This document shows positions 18,501 to 27,889 of a stretch of 64,000 nucleotides of DNA, one piece after another; the stretch's first letter is position 1; each line of letters opens with the position of its first letter. The position numbers were made by a program, and so were the translations under genes. Below the pieces are notes generated by a model. The model was not told where the DNA came from and did no database searches. It was given only the letters and a program-made list of their open reading frames with translations. Origin of the DNA: an uncultured Bacteroides sp. (GTDB lineage Bacteria > Bacteroidota > Bacteroidia > Bacteroidales > Bacteroidaceae); the NCBI GenBank assembly GCA_900766005.1, contig CAAFTU010000100.1, positions 1 to 64,000 on the forward strand, in the 5' to 3' direction.

Positions 18501-21500
18501 CTTCTATTGTGGCCAAACCAACAGACTCTCCATTATCCTTGCATATCCAAACTAATCCAGGGGCAGCTAAGTCAATAGAAGAATAAATACAAGGCAATAT
18601 TGATTCTCCCTTTGAGTTTATGAGTCCTGTTGTAGCTGTGCCCCAACCGCTATTCTTAACAACAAATACATCTTGTATCTGTTGAATATATGCGTATTTT
18701 GGAGCAATAATTACCTGAAAGTCTTGATTTAACAGACCATAAACACCTCCATGTCCAGTACATATATATACGAGATACATCCCATTTTCTTGTTCCTCAA
18801 TTCTATGGTACTTATAAGGGAGAATTATATTATTATCTTTATCTAAAACTGCGCAATATTGATATATAGGACTTGGATCGTTTTTTTGAACAACCACAAA
18901 TCCGTTCTTTAAAGTTTTGACAATTTTTACTTCCGTATTTTTGCCTTCTGCTGCTTTATTGATGATTTCAGACTTTGTCGACTCTGCAATATCTGTAAAA
19001 GTACCGTTTATGTCTATTTCTCCTCTAATGATAGTTACTCCAGGCACTCCCTGATTAAATATGCGTTTGTTTACGGTTGCTTTGCCATTCTTAAATTCTG
19101 AAATATGTTCAAATTGAGGTTCTGCAAGAATACAATAATTTTCATCAACCAAACCTAGTTGGCCTTTAAGGTTAATAATTGCTCGACCTTTGGCTACTCG
19201 TTCGTCGTTTACGTTCCCTATAAATTGATAAATAGGTTCTAATATTTCTTTGCCATCAGAATCGAGAATTCCAAAAACCTCAGATTTGTTATTGTAGGTT
19301 TGTGATGTGATAATGGACACTTTCCATATACCATTTCCAATTGAAGATACGGTACTATATTTTGGATTGCAAACAAGAACATAGTCAGACGATATAACAC
19401 CGTACTTGCCATTCTCTTTGACAAGAAAACATGCTTCAAGCCTTTGGATGTCCTCGTATATCGGCTGTATACATATGTTGCCATTACGATCAATAAGACC
19501 ATAACCATTTTTGTGAACAAGCCAATACTCAACATTTTCTGGGATTTCGATATGTTCCGTTACATACTCGTCATCCCATGACCAATAGCTTCGAGGAACC
19601 TTTCCTCCATATGGTTTTATGGTTGAATATTCAAATGCTAAAACCGCTTTGTCTTCTAAGTCGATAATACCATATGTGATTTTATAATCACCATCTTTTA
19701 CAATTCCTGCTATATACAGTTTATTTGCGAGATGTGACACATGCTGATATTTAGCCTCTATTAGTATTTCACCAGTATGATTGATAATTCCATATTTCTT
19801 ATCTAAAACAAAGATATAATTTCCTAAATCATCTTTTGAGACGATATGGTCTATAGATTTGTCAATAGGAATAATTTGATTATCAGAGGTAATGACTATA
19901 TTAAACGACTTATCAACAAAATTTTCGCAACCGTCTACAATTACTTTTGCAATACCATCTTTGAAGTTATATCCCCATGCAAATTTAGACGGCAAAATTA
20001 AATATTTGCCATCTTCTGATTTTATTAGCTTTTCAGCATGCTCATTCAACCTAGCACTTAGCCCATTCTTGGAAACAATAATGTATTTGTCTTCTATATC
20101 TATCTCGTCAAAAGTTTCCTTTGTTAAGATTCCTTCATCATTCGCAATTAACCACGAATTATTCTTTTTAACTTTGTACAAACCTTCGCGTAGAACAGAC
20201 ACTGCTTGGTATTTTATATCAAGTATGAGCCCCCCATTTATGTTTGTAAGTCCAAAACGTTCAGTTTTAGAATAATCCTCATCTACTATTTTACTAACAA
20301 CATAATATCCTTTAGATGGCTGAATCTGCTTCCATTCTGTTTTAAGCACAACTACTCCTTCCTCGTTTATTGCACCCAACGAACCTTTTGACGTGACCTT
20401 ATAACAACCATCCGAGTATTCTGGACAAACATCATACTCTACAGGAATGAATACTTTGCTTTTTATATTGTATAATCCGTATTTTGTTATTTCTTTCGTT
20501 TCTTTTCTCCATCCGCCCACAGTAATGATTTCCTTTTTCGTCAAAGGAATTATGTCATTGTCGACCTCTCCAATATTGTCGAACGTAGGCATGCAAAGAG
20601 TTTCACCGGAACCGTCTAAAAGTCCCCATCTTCCATTATCCGCTATACCAAGGAATATGTTAGGAGCTAAAGGTTTCACTCCTATGCACCAATTGGGGAA
20701 TGTTATCGTTTTGCCGTCCTTTTCTACATAAACGCGCCCAGAAAGGTCTATATAAGTTTCTCCAATTTCGTCAACTTCAACTTTGATACAATCCTTTTTT
20801 ACTTCTATTATTTTTTTAAATCTTGGTTTTACAAGTAAGCCAGTGGAAGCTAAAAATAAACCTTGTTTACCACCGAATAATGATGATGTTATATTAAATT
20901 TATAAGGGTTGTCTGTATGATGTACATACCCATCTAATGGTGGGAGTATTTCTTTGCCATTAGAATTAATCACTCCATGTTTGCCGTTGTCGGAAACAAT
21001 GGCATATCCTCCCTTAAAAGGATCTCCATCCGAATATGTTTCAAATTCTTTTATGATAGTTCCATTTGAAGATATTATGCACAATTTTCCACTCTTACCT
21101 ATAGCAAAAGCCTTATTTTCGCTAAACCTTTTAATACTGGTGTATTGCAATGCTATAACAACTCGTCCATTTATGTCAACAGCTCCCCAATAGCCTGTAG
21201 AATCTTGCACTACAGCTAAGCCGTTTTCAAAATTCTTTGCTATCAAGAAATTCTCTGGTAAAGCTACTAGAGATGTCCCGTTACTCACCAACAACTGTCC
21301 TTTATTATTAATTCGTACACGTTTTGAGCTATACTGTGTGGTATATACAGATCCATTTGGTTTTGTCAAGAGCTCATGTCTTTCAATGATGAGGTTCCCA
21401 TCTGATTCTATCTCTGGCTCCATCAAGTTACATTTAGAACAGAATCCATCTGCATTAAGAAATCCCCACGAATTTGCATACTGCGAACGTTTCATCTTAT

Positions 21501-21885
21501 ACTTCGCAGTTCCTTCAATAAAATCAGAGAGGAAATAGAATTGAGGCTCATAGATTTCATTACAGTTGACATCTATTGCTCCCCATTTCCCATTTAGTTG
21601 AACACAAGCATATCCATTTTTAAAATCTCTTACTGAATCATATTTAGCAGGAATCGCAATGAGTTTTCCCTCATATTGCTTGCATTCTCTACCTGAAAGA
21701 TCTAATATCTTACATTCCCCCTTTCTAATAGCTTGGGCATAGCCATCCTTAAAAGGTGATATATAATCATAACTAGGTGCTATGATTTCATTTCCACCCA
21801 TAAGAATAACTCCGTAGAGATTATTCTTAACAACAATTGCAACACCTTGGTTAAAATCGCCGATATAATCGTACTTGTCAGTCAT
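15574..21885 (-). CDS. Giant WG-repeat (beta-propeller-like) protein
   Basis: About 2,100 residues consist almost entirely of WG repeats, units of 40-80 residues with the core (W/Y/F)G-(hydrophobic)-(I/V)-(D/N)-x-x-G followed by hydrophobic-P-x-Y. Clear examples are GKWGAIDVNCNEIYEPQF, RWGLLDGSGETLCMPTFD and GKWGFINAQGTIVVPCEYD. I count roughly 35-40 units. I chose ATG at 21885 (MTDKYDYIGDFNQGVAIV) because the repeats begin there and because a -7 box lies between it and the earlier possible start at 21966. No signal peptide or catalytic domain is visible, so it is probably a cytoplasmic scaffold or ligand-binding protein. The C-terminus is acidic and Tyr-rich (DDDYYDGGYDD). It is AT-rich and probably acquired. 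Confidence 0.85.
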   Translation of the reverse strand: MTDKYDYIGDFNQGVAIVVKNNLYGVILMGGNEIIAPSYDYISPFKDGYAQAIRKGECKILDLSGRECKQYEGKLIAIPAKYDSVRDFKNGYACVQLNGKWGAIDVNCNEIYEPQFYFLSDFIEGTAKYKMKRSQYANSWGFLNADGFCSKCNLMEPEIESDGNLIIERHELLTKPNGSVYTTQYSSKRVRINNKGQLLVSNGTSLVALPENFLIAKNFENGLAVVQDSTGYWGAVDINGRVVIALQYTSIKRFSENKAFAIGKSGKLCIISSNGTIIKEFETYSDGDPFKGGYAIVSDNGKHGVINSNGKEILPPLDGYVHHTDNPYKFNITSSLFGGKQGLFLASTGLLVKPRFKKIIEVKKDCIKVEVDEIGETYIDLSGRVYVEKDGKTITFPNWCIGVKPLAPNIFLGIADNGRWGLLDGSGETLCMPTFDNIGEVDNDIIPLTKKEIITVGGWRKETKEITKYGLYNIKSKVFIPVEYDVCPEYSDGCYKVTSKGSLGAINEEGVVVLKTEWKQIQPSKGYYVVSKIVDEDYSKTERFGLTNINGGLILDIKYQAVSVLREGLYKVKKNNSWLIANDEGILTKETFDEIDIEDKYIIVSKNGLSARLNEHAEKLIKSEDGKYLILPSKFAWGYNFKDGIAKVIVDGCENFVDKSFNIVITSDNQIIPIDKSIDHIVSKDDLGNYIFVLDKKYGIINHTGEILIEAKYQHVSHLANKLYIAGIVKDGDYKITYGIIDLEDKAVLAFEYSTIKPYGGKVPRSYWSWDDEYVTEHIEIPENVEYWLVHKNGYGLIDRNGNICIQPIYEDIQRLEACFLVKENGKYGVISSDYVLVCNPKYSTVSSIGNGIWKVSIITSQTYNNKSEVFGILDSDGKEILEPIYQFIGNVNDERVAKGRAIINLKGQLGLVDENYCILAEPQFEHISEFKNGKATVNKRIFNQGVPGVTIIRGEIDINGTFTDIAESTKSEIINKAAEGKNTEVKIVKTLKNGFVVVQKNDPSPIYQYCAVLDKDNNIILPYKYHRIEEQENGMYLVYICTGHGGVYGLLNQDFQVIIAPKYAYIQQIQDVFVVKNSGWGTATTGLINSKGESILPCIYSSIDLAAPGLVWICKDNGESVGLATIEGKVLLAPTYGKVGTFKNGYAIVNNGHWYDDEDDDYPHRTSREFSMGKWGVIDAKGQLILSPIYDSISIEGNSYFFVSKSIHILQRNGNSSYKKVFGRYNKDGELIIKDIHGEYILASTKYDWQEDCDAEGRSRVYYKGNIGILNEKAQQIVSYQIEGKTFEFTLPEEYDWGHDSAYQFIIIEKNSKKGIIDCTNKVIVEPVFDQINVLSYGANIVFKCGVQNGNHNGYNPSYIWTIISTEGKSLIDTKSEEIVHIGFSLLAVKTDNNKYLIVDFNGQPTLDILFDSILSFGVSSSVPNRNSWMTPQKVDGLNYAIVGINEKFGIIDKQGRLTIHPKYSSLSIQNNNQFLADGVLINAFEQKIVVKDNSVLIMSEDYDTIEKLDNGILLVSKNKLFGCINQIGSVIIPLKYRSLTYQNNLLIALLYDETEDTYKLGVINFQECQIIPFGQQIKEIKVESNIILYKQDCHWGAYTPQGKVICEPIYDHIVYVADNLIKVGMDGEEYESYDDYYWEDGERYDFTNYREYSVINWGLIDNNGNKLLPIEYRAIADKVVDGLVEIRSNERVGYADVTGRILLEPTYKSIGDFVDGYAVVAKASYCYDEDGRDRERTVYGVVNSLFNEIIPCVFGSMEYEKGAGRFKTDVGYKTLDGRYVVEIDGKELLLDKKYKYCKPFGDTCAIAVRIADGHVKYGLVDKKSNDILPPIFSRLDFVENELYKFKINGLYGLVNSKGNIILQNVYSGIGKFEDNLACVQVNVPSDDRYEKKKLYGYVDSLGNEVLPPSYEFIGKRNNKYAVVMKNNLWGLFSIENHQLKIIPNAAFLGPCMGTLCKINIGGVYDKNNKKTTGGLWGYVSVDGQIVIAPTYDLAYGFSEGMAAVKQNGKWGFINAQGTIVVPCEYDELEASFENGKGKLVKDGEIYVFDQKGSQIDTYDQPRGDDDYYDGGYDDTPSIYDNPYYNDNLDMDQQSIEFWNSL

Positions 21886-21944
21886 TGTTTTAGGATTTTG
21901 AGACTTTTCTTGTTTGAGATTGTCATATTTTGGACTCAAAATTA

Positions 21945-21952
21945 CAAATATA
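21945..21952 (-). promoter_or_regulatory. -7 box of the WG operon
   Basis: Minus-strand TATATTTG matches TAnnTTTG exactly and would start transcription about 50 bp before the ATG at 21885. The -33 element would fall in or near the junction with the truncated rloB and is not recognisable. Confidence 0.5.
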
Positions 21953-21963
21953 ATTTGAAATAA

Positions 21964-22794
21964 CATCGAGAATGGTTCTACTTTGACGGATTGAGAACAA
22001 ACAACCGGTTCCGCTTCTCCATGGTACCCGAGATACCCAAGAATAGCCGGAGTTCCTACAAACAGAATCTGAAACTGATTGACAAGGAATTGAAGAAGAA
22101 ACCGCAGGAACGGGCAGATGCGTTGTTCCTGGTCATTGATACAGACACGCTAGTCAACAACAAGAAGCAATACAACCTCTATCTGGCAACTAAAGAAAAA
22201 TACAAAAAGCAGGGGGTCATCTTTATCGAAAGCCATCCCTGTATTGAACTTTGGTTCCTGTATCATCTGGCCGACCGGTTCGCTCGCACCAACTATGAAA
22301 CCTACGAAGCATTACGCCCGACTGTAGAGAAAGTTCTGCCCGGTTATGATAAAACCGCCAGGTACTACCAGAAGAATCAGTTCTTCCGTGAGAATATCCT
22401 GATGGATAGCACCAAACGAGCACAGGCGATTGATTATGCCATCCGCTCATGTAAATACACACCGGTAGCGAATGAAATTGCCAATTACTCGGAAATATTC
22501 AAGGCAATCCACTTCTTTCGTTTGTTGCAGAAATTCGTGGAGATCCGGACGATGCTGGCAGAACATCTGAGAAGACCCATCTATCTTTCTCATGAAATAG
22601 AACAGCACAAGCAACTCCATGTTTATTGGGAGGAAAAAGACAACAAGCAACTCTGTTGCACATTGAAGTACAAAGAAGCAAAATAGTTCTGTCTCTTTGC
22701 CGACGGAACCGTCTTCGAAATGAACGACGGAGAGCCCTTGACCCATGCTCCTGAAATAATCAGCCGGTTTGAACAAGTAATAAACCAGTTGTAA
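21964..22794 (+). pseudogene. RloB-like gene, 5'-truncated and with an in-frame amber codon
   Basis: The frame is open from 21964 (HREWFYFDGLRTNNRFRFS) with no proper start. It carries RloB-family features: ALFLVIDTDTL (acidic TOPRIM-like motif) and FIESHPCIELWFLYHLAD, the family signature SxPxxElWxLxH. The N-terminal TOPRIM glutamate motif that should precede WFYFDGLR is missing, cut at about 21963 beside the WG promoter. After LKYKEAK the frame meets TAG (22684-22686) but continues for 35 sensible codons (FCLFADGTVFEMNDGEP) to TAA at 22792-22794. CAG to TAG would explain this stop. RloB accompanies anti-phage ATPases; no RloA-like gene is present here. Confidence 0.65.
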
Positions 22795-22820
22795 CAATCA
22801 ACAATCTGGCATAAAACACC

Positions 22821-22862
22821 AAACGATGAAAGCTCAGTAACTCAACTGAACTTTCATCGTTT
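22821..22862. terminator. Bidirectional terminator between rloB-like and XRE genes
   Basis: AAACGATGAAAG (22821-22832) pairs perfectly with CTTTCATCGTTT (22851-22862), with an inner TCAGT/ACTGA pair extending the stem. It sits between two convergent genes and can serve both. Confidence 0.8.
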
Positions 22863-22882
22863 GTTATATACCAGACTTGATC

Positions 22883-23380
22883 CTATCTGCCTTCCAAGGC
22901 ATCAATCTTCTCCTGCATCAAGTCTATCACCTTCTGCATCATATCGATTTTCTCCTGCTTCATGGTGATAATACGCTCCTTGTCCTCCAAGTTGTTATGA
23001 AGAGTAGCATTTGACTTTTTCAATGTGTCAAGTTCATTCTGGAGAGAGGCAATCTGTATATTGGCTATAGCCAGTGAACCATCCACCACTCTATCACCCA
23101 CCTGCGTATTGGTCACATTGCCGTTATAGGCCACCGCCGCGTTCTTGGCGGAAACCCGTTCGTCCTTATTCGGACAAAACAACTCAAAGAAATTGAACTC
23201 CAAAGCCTCTGATACCTGTATCAGTTTGTTGGTCTCCATAGTATCCCGCTCCAATATACGGTTTACATGCTGTTGGGGGACATTAATCCGACGTCCGAGT
23301 TCCGTTTTGGTTATATCCAATTGCTTGCGACGATCTTCAATAGCACTGCCTACATTGATGTGTTTTATTTCAAAAGCCAT
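22883..23380 (-). CDS. XRE-family regulator with C-terminal coiled coil
   Basis: I chose ATG at 23380 (MAFEIKHINVGSAIEDRRKQ), giving about 165 residues; the frame could begin further up but the extension looks non-coding. Residues about 10-65 form an HTH_XRE domain (KTELGRRINVPQQHVNRILE). A variable middle (NAAVAYNGNVTNTQVGDRVV) and a long heptad-type coiled coil follow (residues about 110-165, MKQEKIDMMQKVIDLMQEKI). It is divergent from the primase-containing operon and likely controls it. It ends in TAG immediately before a terminator hairpin, so amber is used as a normal stop here. Confidence 0.8.
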   Translation of the reverse strand: MAFEIKHINVGSAIEDRRKQLDITKTELGRRINVPQQHVNRILERDTMETNKLIQVSEALEFNFFELFCPNKDERVSAKNAAVAYNGNVTNTQVGDRVVDGSLAIANIQIASLQNELDTLKKSNATLHNNLEDKERIITMKQEKIDMMQKVIDLMQEKIDALEGR

Positions 23381-23521
23381 GACAAATGTTAAAAAATAGC
23401 CATTAAACAAAATAATATTACCCATTATGCTGCTATTAAAACATTTATTTGTTTCTTTGCAACAACTATTATTGATATTAAGGTTACAAACTTAAACATT
23501 AATCATTAAATAAACAAGATT

Positions 23522-23713
23522 ATGGCTGAATATTTAGACAAAATTCGTCCGGCGCTTGTAGCCCTCCAGATTGGAGAAACCGTTGATTTTCCGATTGCAA
23601 GACTGAAAAGCGTACGTACGCAAGCCTCTGAACTGGGTGCCATCTTCAACCGCCAGTTCACCACCAAGACAAACCGGATTGCCCAGATAATCTCGGTGAA
23701 GCGTATCAAGTAA
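23522..23713 (+). CDS. Small conserved protein of mobile elements (63 aa)
   Basis: This 63-residue protein (MAEYLDKIRPALVALQIGET) is compact and basic at the C-terminus (RQFTTKTNRIAQIISVKRIK). The pattern with VDFPIARLKSVRTQASELGA resembles small DNA-binding proteins carried by Bacteroides mobilizable elements, but I cannot name a family. It is the first gene of a rightward cluster leading to the primase and is divergent from the XRE regulator. Confidence 0.6.
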   Translation: MAEYLDKIRPALVALQIGETVDFPIARLKSVRTQASELGAIFNRQFTTKTNRIAQIISVKRIK

Positions 23714-23732
23714 ACCTTAATGCCATGAAGGT

Positions 23733-24074
23733 ATGAATACGCTTCAGTTCTCGGATCATCTTGTGCCTTACGAGATGTTCATCAAGGATCTGGCATCACA
23801 GATAGTCAGATTCCTAAAGGAAGACTCCAACGACCCGGAGTTTATTTCCCAGCGGAAAGCCTTTGAGTTGTTTGGAAGAAGAAACATCGAAAGATGGAGA
23901 AAAATGGGCCTGATCGAAGGCTGCAGAAAACCTGGCAAACTGGAATACAGGACTGCCGACCTGCGATTCCTGCAACGGTGTCCTCAAGACTATCTGAAGG
24001 CTGCGCCCAAAGAAGTCAAGAAGGTACTGAGGGATATAAAAGAAAGCAAGTTAACCCGTTCAACAGACAAATAA
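23733..24074 (+). CDS. Putative helix-turn-helix protein (113 aa)
   Basis: The 113-residue product has an excisionase/MerR-like segment in the middle: ISQRKAFELFGRRNIERWRK then MGLIEGCRKPGKLEYRTADL, that is, a helix-turn-helix followed by a wing. The rest is helical and basic. It lies 19 bp after the 63-residue gene. The likely role is control or excision of the element. The family assignment is by pattern only. Confidence 0.6.
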   Translation: MNTLQFSDHLVPYEMFIKDLASQIVRFLKEDSNDPEFISQRKAFELFGRRNIERWRKMGLIEGCRKPGKLEYRTADLRFLQRCPQDYLKAAPKEVKKVLRDIKESKLTRSTDK

Positions 24075-24185
24075 GGCTAAACACACAGCAACAAAGAAAA
24101 ACTAACGCAGTCAAAATCCTCTTTTACGCTACAAGGTAATACACAGAAGAAGTAAGGAGGTAACAGAGAATTCTAAATAGTAGGT

Positions 24186-24210
24186 ATCATTGACTTCCGT
24201 ATCCAATGAT
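24186..24210 (+). terminator. Hairpin in the gap before the primase operon
   Basis: ATCATTG (24186-24192) pairs with CAATGAT (24204-24210), followed by GCTTTTGGCTTTT. This could be a weak terminator or attenuator in the 207-bp gap, which otherwise shows nothing recognisable. Confidence 0.35.
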
Positions 24211-24281
24211 GCTTTTGGCTTTTCGCAAGGGGAAAGACTAAAAACACATATTTATGGGAATTATAAACGAATTATGGTTTT

Positions 24282-24485
24282 ATGAACGAATCAAGACCAT
24301 CGGTAGACCCCTTGGGAGTCTATTCAGTAAAAAGAGCTTGTGCGGAACTGGGTGTCTGCTACAAGACATTGCGTAAATACCGGATGAACGGCTACATACA
24401 GCCCATCAATCCGGTCACTTCCCGCCGTCTGAAATATTCCGGCCAGTCTATCCTGGACTGCTGGCTTAAACTCCGCATGCTATGA
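24282..24485 (+). CDS. Excisionase-like helix-turn-helix protein (67 aa)
   Basis: The 67-residue protein reads VYSVKRACAELGVCYKTLRK then YRMNGYIQPINPVTSRRLKY, a MerR/excisionase-type HTH with wing as in DUF3853 or Xis-like proteins of Bacteroides elements. Its stop overlaps the primase ATG by 4 bp (ATGA), so the two are coupled. Excisionase or replication-accessory roles are both possible. Confidence 0.7.
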   Translation: MNESRPSVDPLGVYSVKRACAELGVCYKTLRKYRMNGYIQPINPVTSRRLKYSGQSILDCWLKLRML

Positions 24486-27400
24486 TCAGCGAGTCCACCA
24501 TAGACAAGGTCAGGGAACTTCCCATCGAGACCATTGTGGGGCAGTACGTCAAACTGGCCAAGGACGGACGTACCAGTATGAAAGGACTCTGTCCATTCCA
24601 CAACGAGAACACCCCATCCTTCTCAATCAACCTGAACAAGAACCTCTATCACTGCTTCGGCTGCAACCGGGGCGGTGATGGCATCTCCTTTATCATGAAA
24701 AAGGAGAACCTGAACTTCCAGCAGGCGGTCCGCTTGCTGGCCAAGAAGTTCAACATCCTGATGGAGGACGAATACGATGAAGAGCGTACGGATGCCGACA
24801 AGGCGAAACAAGCTCACAAGGATTCCCTGTATGCCATACTGGAAAAGGTACAGACCTTTTTTACAGACCATCTGCGCGTGTCCGCCAATGACGACAGCCG
24901 CCATGCCCGAGAATATGCCTACAACCGATGGTCGGAGAACTTCTGTGCAGAAGCGGGTATCGGTTATGCGCCCAGGGAAAGCCATGCGTTCATGGAGTAT
25001 TGCCGTCAGCAGGCACTGAACGAAGAGTTCCTGATTGAGCTGGGGATGTTCCGGAAAAACGAGGAAGGCAAGCTCTATCCGATGTTCCGTGAACGTATCA
25101 TGATTCCCATCCGGAACAAATGGGGACGCATCATCGCTTATACGGCCCGGTATATCGGCACCCATCCCAAAGCGCCCAAATACATCAACTCCGTCACCAG
25201 CCTGCTTTACACCAAGGGTGAAACCTTGTTCGGCGTTGACCGGGCTTTCCGTTTGCGCAATGCTGCCAACTTCATTATTGTGGAAGGGGCACCGGATGTA
25301 CTGCGCCTGCAGTCCATCGGATTGGAGAATACGGTGGCCACTCTTGGAACGGCCTGGAACGAAAACCAGTTTGAAATTCTGAAGCACTACACCAGTTCGC
25401 TTTGCTTCATTCCCGATACGGATTTAGCCAAAGACAGTCCCTACGGACCCGGTTTCAAGGCAGTTATGGAAAACGGCGCATTGGCCGTACAAAAAGGGTT
25501 CACCGTCACCGTCCGGGAATTGCCGTTCGGTTTGCGAGAACTGACGGAAGAAGAGCTGCAGGAAAAGTACGAAGGGGCTATTCCAAAAGATGCTCAACGG
25601 GAGGTGCTTGTCAAGAATGATGCGGACAGCTACATTCTGGACATGGACATCTACCGCAACCTGAAGGAAAAGTATTTCATTGTCTGGATGGCGGAGAAGC
25701 TGTTTGCCCAAGTGGATTCGCTCGCTGAAGAAGGGCAATGCGTCAGCCGGATTGCCGGACTACTGCGCTATGTCAAGGACCAGATGGTCTATACCAAGTG
25801 TATCGAGCAGCTGGGAAAGATTCACGGCAAGACCCGGCTGTGGCGGAGCGCCGTAGAGCAGGTGCGCAACGAATCCAAGAAGAACAGCCGCTCTCTTGCC
25901 ATGGACCGGAAGCAGGAAGAGACGGATGCGCTCCGGCAAGTAGGACTTTTTGTCCGCAACAACTGTTATTTCTGCATGGGGAAAGAGGATGAAGACCCTA
26001 TCCGGCTTTCCAATTTCGTGATGGAACCCCTGTTCCACATCCATGACGAGAGCAACGGTGTGCGTCTGTTTAGGCTCACCAATTCGTTCCGTGAAATCTG
26101 CATGGTGGAACTGAAGGAGTCGGACCTGGTGTCGATTGCCAACTTCCAGCAGAAGATTGGCTCCTGCGGCAACTTCTTGTGGTTCGGCAAGATAGACAAG
26201 CTCAACAACGTCAAGGAGTTTCTGTATGCCCGCACCCGAACAGCCGAGCGCATCCGCAAGCTGGGCTGGAACGAAAGCAAGGAGTTCTTCGCTTTCGGTA
26301 ACGGCATTGTTCAGGACGGCGAGTTCCATGAAGTGGATGACATGGGCATCATCACGGACAAGCAGAATTGCGCCTATTACATTCCGGCGACCTCCAAGAT
26401 TTACCGCGACAACACGGAAATCTTCCAGTTTGAGCGCCTGATGGTGCATACCAACAAGAGCGGAGCCTTGCTCTACGACTATGTAGAAAAGCTGACCACG
26501 GTTTTCGGCAACAATGCCCGGGTAGCCTTTGGTTATCTGCTTGCAACCCTCTTCCGTGACATTGTGTAGCGGAAGACCCGGCATTTTCCCATCCTGAACC
26601 TGTTCGGTGAGAAAGGTACGGGTAAGACCACGCTGGCTACCAGTCTGGAGGCTTTCTTCCTGCACGATGTGGAACCATCCAACATGGGTGTGGCTTCCGT
26701 TCCGGCCATGAACGACCGGGGTTCCCAGGCTGTTAACATACTTGTCGTGTTTGACGAATACAAGAACGACCTCGACATCCGGAAGATTGCCTTTCTCAAG
26801 GAACTTTGGGGCGACGGTGGACAGACCAAGAAGAACACCCAGACGGACGGTATGGCCACCCAGACCATTGTCACGACCGGAGTGGTCATCTGCGGTCAGG
26901 AGAAGCCTACTCAGGACATGGCACTCTATACCCGTGTGCTGTTTCTGGAATATTCCAAGACCAGTTTCAACATCCTGGAAAAGAAGCACTACGAAGAATT
27001 GCAGGCCATCTGCAATCTAAGCTTGACCCATTTGACCCTGGAGATTCTCAAATACCGTGACCTCTTTGAGAAGAACTTTTCTACCTTGTACGGTATCACC
27101 AAGAACGAACTGGCCATCCGGATGGAGGATGAACAGATCCATGACCGTATCTTCGGCAACTGGGTGATTCCGCTGACTGCTTTCCGTACGCTGGAAACCG
27201 TGCTGAACCTGCCGTTCAACTACACCCAGATGCTGGAGACCTGCGTCAGCGGTATGCGCAACCAGAATGAGCTGGCCAAAGAAAGTTCCGAGGTGGCAGA
27301 CTTCTGGAACATGCTACAGGGCTGGCAGAGTATCGGCAAATGCGTGGAGAAGGTACACTTCAACATCCGTTACCTCACCAGGTTCCGTCCGATGCTGACG

Positions 27401-27766
27401 AACATGGACATCGAGTTCAAGGAGGCCCACCCGATTCTTTACCTGAATATGGCGGCCATCTCCTCGCTGTTCAGCAGCCGGAACTCCACCCAGAACATCA
27501 CGGCCAACCGCTCGTCGTGGTCCACCATTCTCTCTTATCTGAAATCCCATCCGGCATTTCTCGGATTGAAGCAGGACCGGTTTCGCATCATGCTGTCCAA
27601 CGGCACCCCGGACTACATCATCGAAGAGAAGGACGGCAAAATGTGCCGGCGCATCAGGGCCAACCGACCGAAAGCCATGTGCTTTGATTACCTACAGTTG
27701 AAAGAGATGTTCGGACTGGATTTGGAAACGGTAGCGATAGCGGAAGATAGTGAAGACGATACATGA
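24482..27766 (+). pseudogene. Primase-helicase (CHC2 zinc, TOPRIM, SF3-like ATPase) with one in-frame amber
   Basis: The frame from ATG 24482 to TGA 27764-27766 is 1,094 codons and broken only by TAG at 26567-26569 (IV-TAG-RKTRHFP). The first part is a DnaG-like primase: CHC2 zinc finger (CPFHNENTPSFSI to YHCFGCNRGGDGI, about 37-65) and a TOPRIM region (FIIVEGAPDVL, FIPDTDLAK, about 262-320). The second part is an ATPase/helicase with Walker A FGEKGTGKTT (just after the amber) and Walker B NILVVFDEYKND. Together this is the architecture of satellite and plasmid replication proteins. If TAG is read as stop, a primase without motor is made; the downstream half has no good start. CAG to TAG (Gln) is the simplest origin. 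It starts 4 bp inside the preceding gene. Confidence 0.75.
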
Positions 27767-27852
27767 CAACTGACATTTTTAATTCAAGCGATATACTAAC
27801 ATTATTATACACCCAGAAAAGGCTAATAACCATGCAGAAATGAGCTAAAGAA

Positions 27853-27884
27853 TTTGGTTAGACCAAATATCTTTCTTATCTTTG
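27853..27884 (+). promoter_or_regulatory. Promoter of the small RNA/Abi_2 unit
   Basis: TTTG at 27853-27856, a 20-bp spacer and TATCTTTG at 27877-27884 match the Bacteroidetes -33/-7 consensus (TTTG-N19-21-TAnnTTTG) exactly. Transcription would begin around 27890, at the first bases of the hairpin RNA. Confidence 0.8.
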
Positions 27885-27889
27885 CATCA

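Noticed and set aside
21885..21966. The longer start of the WG giant at 21966.
   Set aside because: It lies upstream of the best -7 box and adds 27 residues unlike the repeats; ATG 21885 fits better.
22883..27766. Element-wide reassignment of TAG to glutamine.
   Set aside because: The XRE gene of the same module ends in TAG directly before a terminator, so TAG acts as a stop at least there; I keep only the weaker observation.
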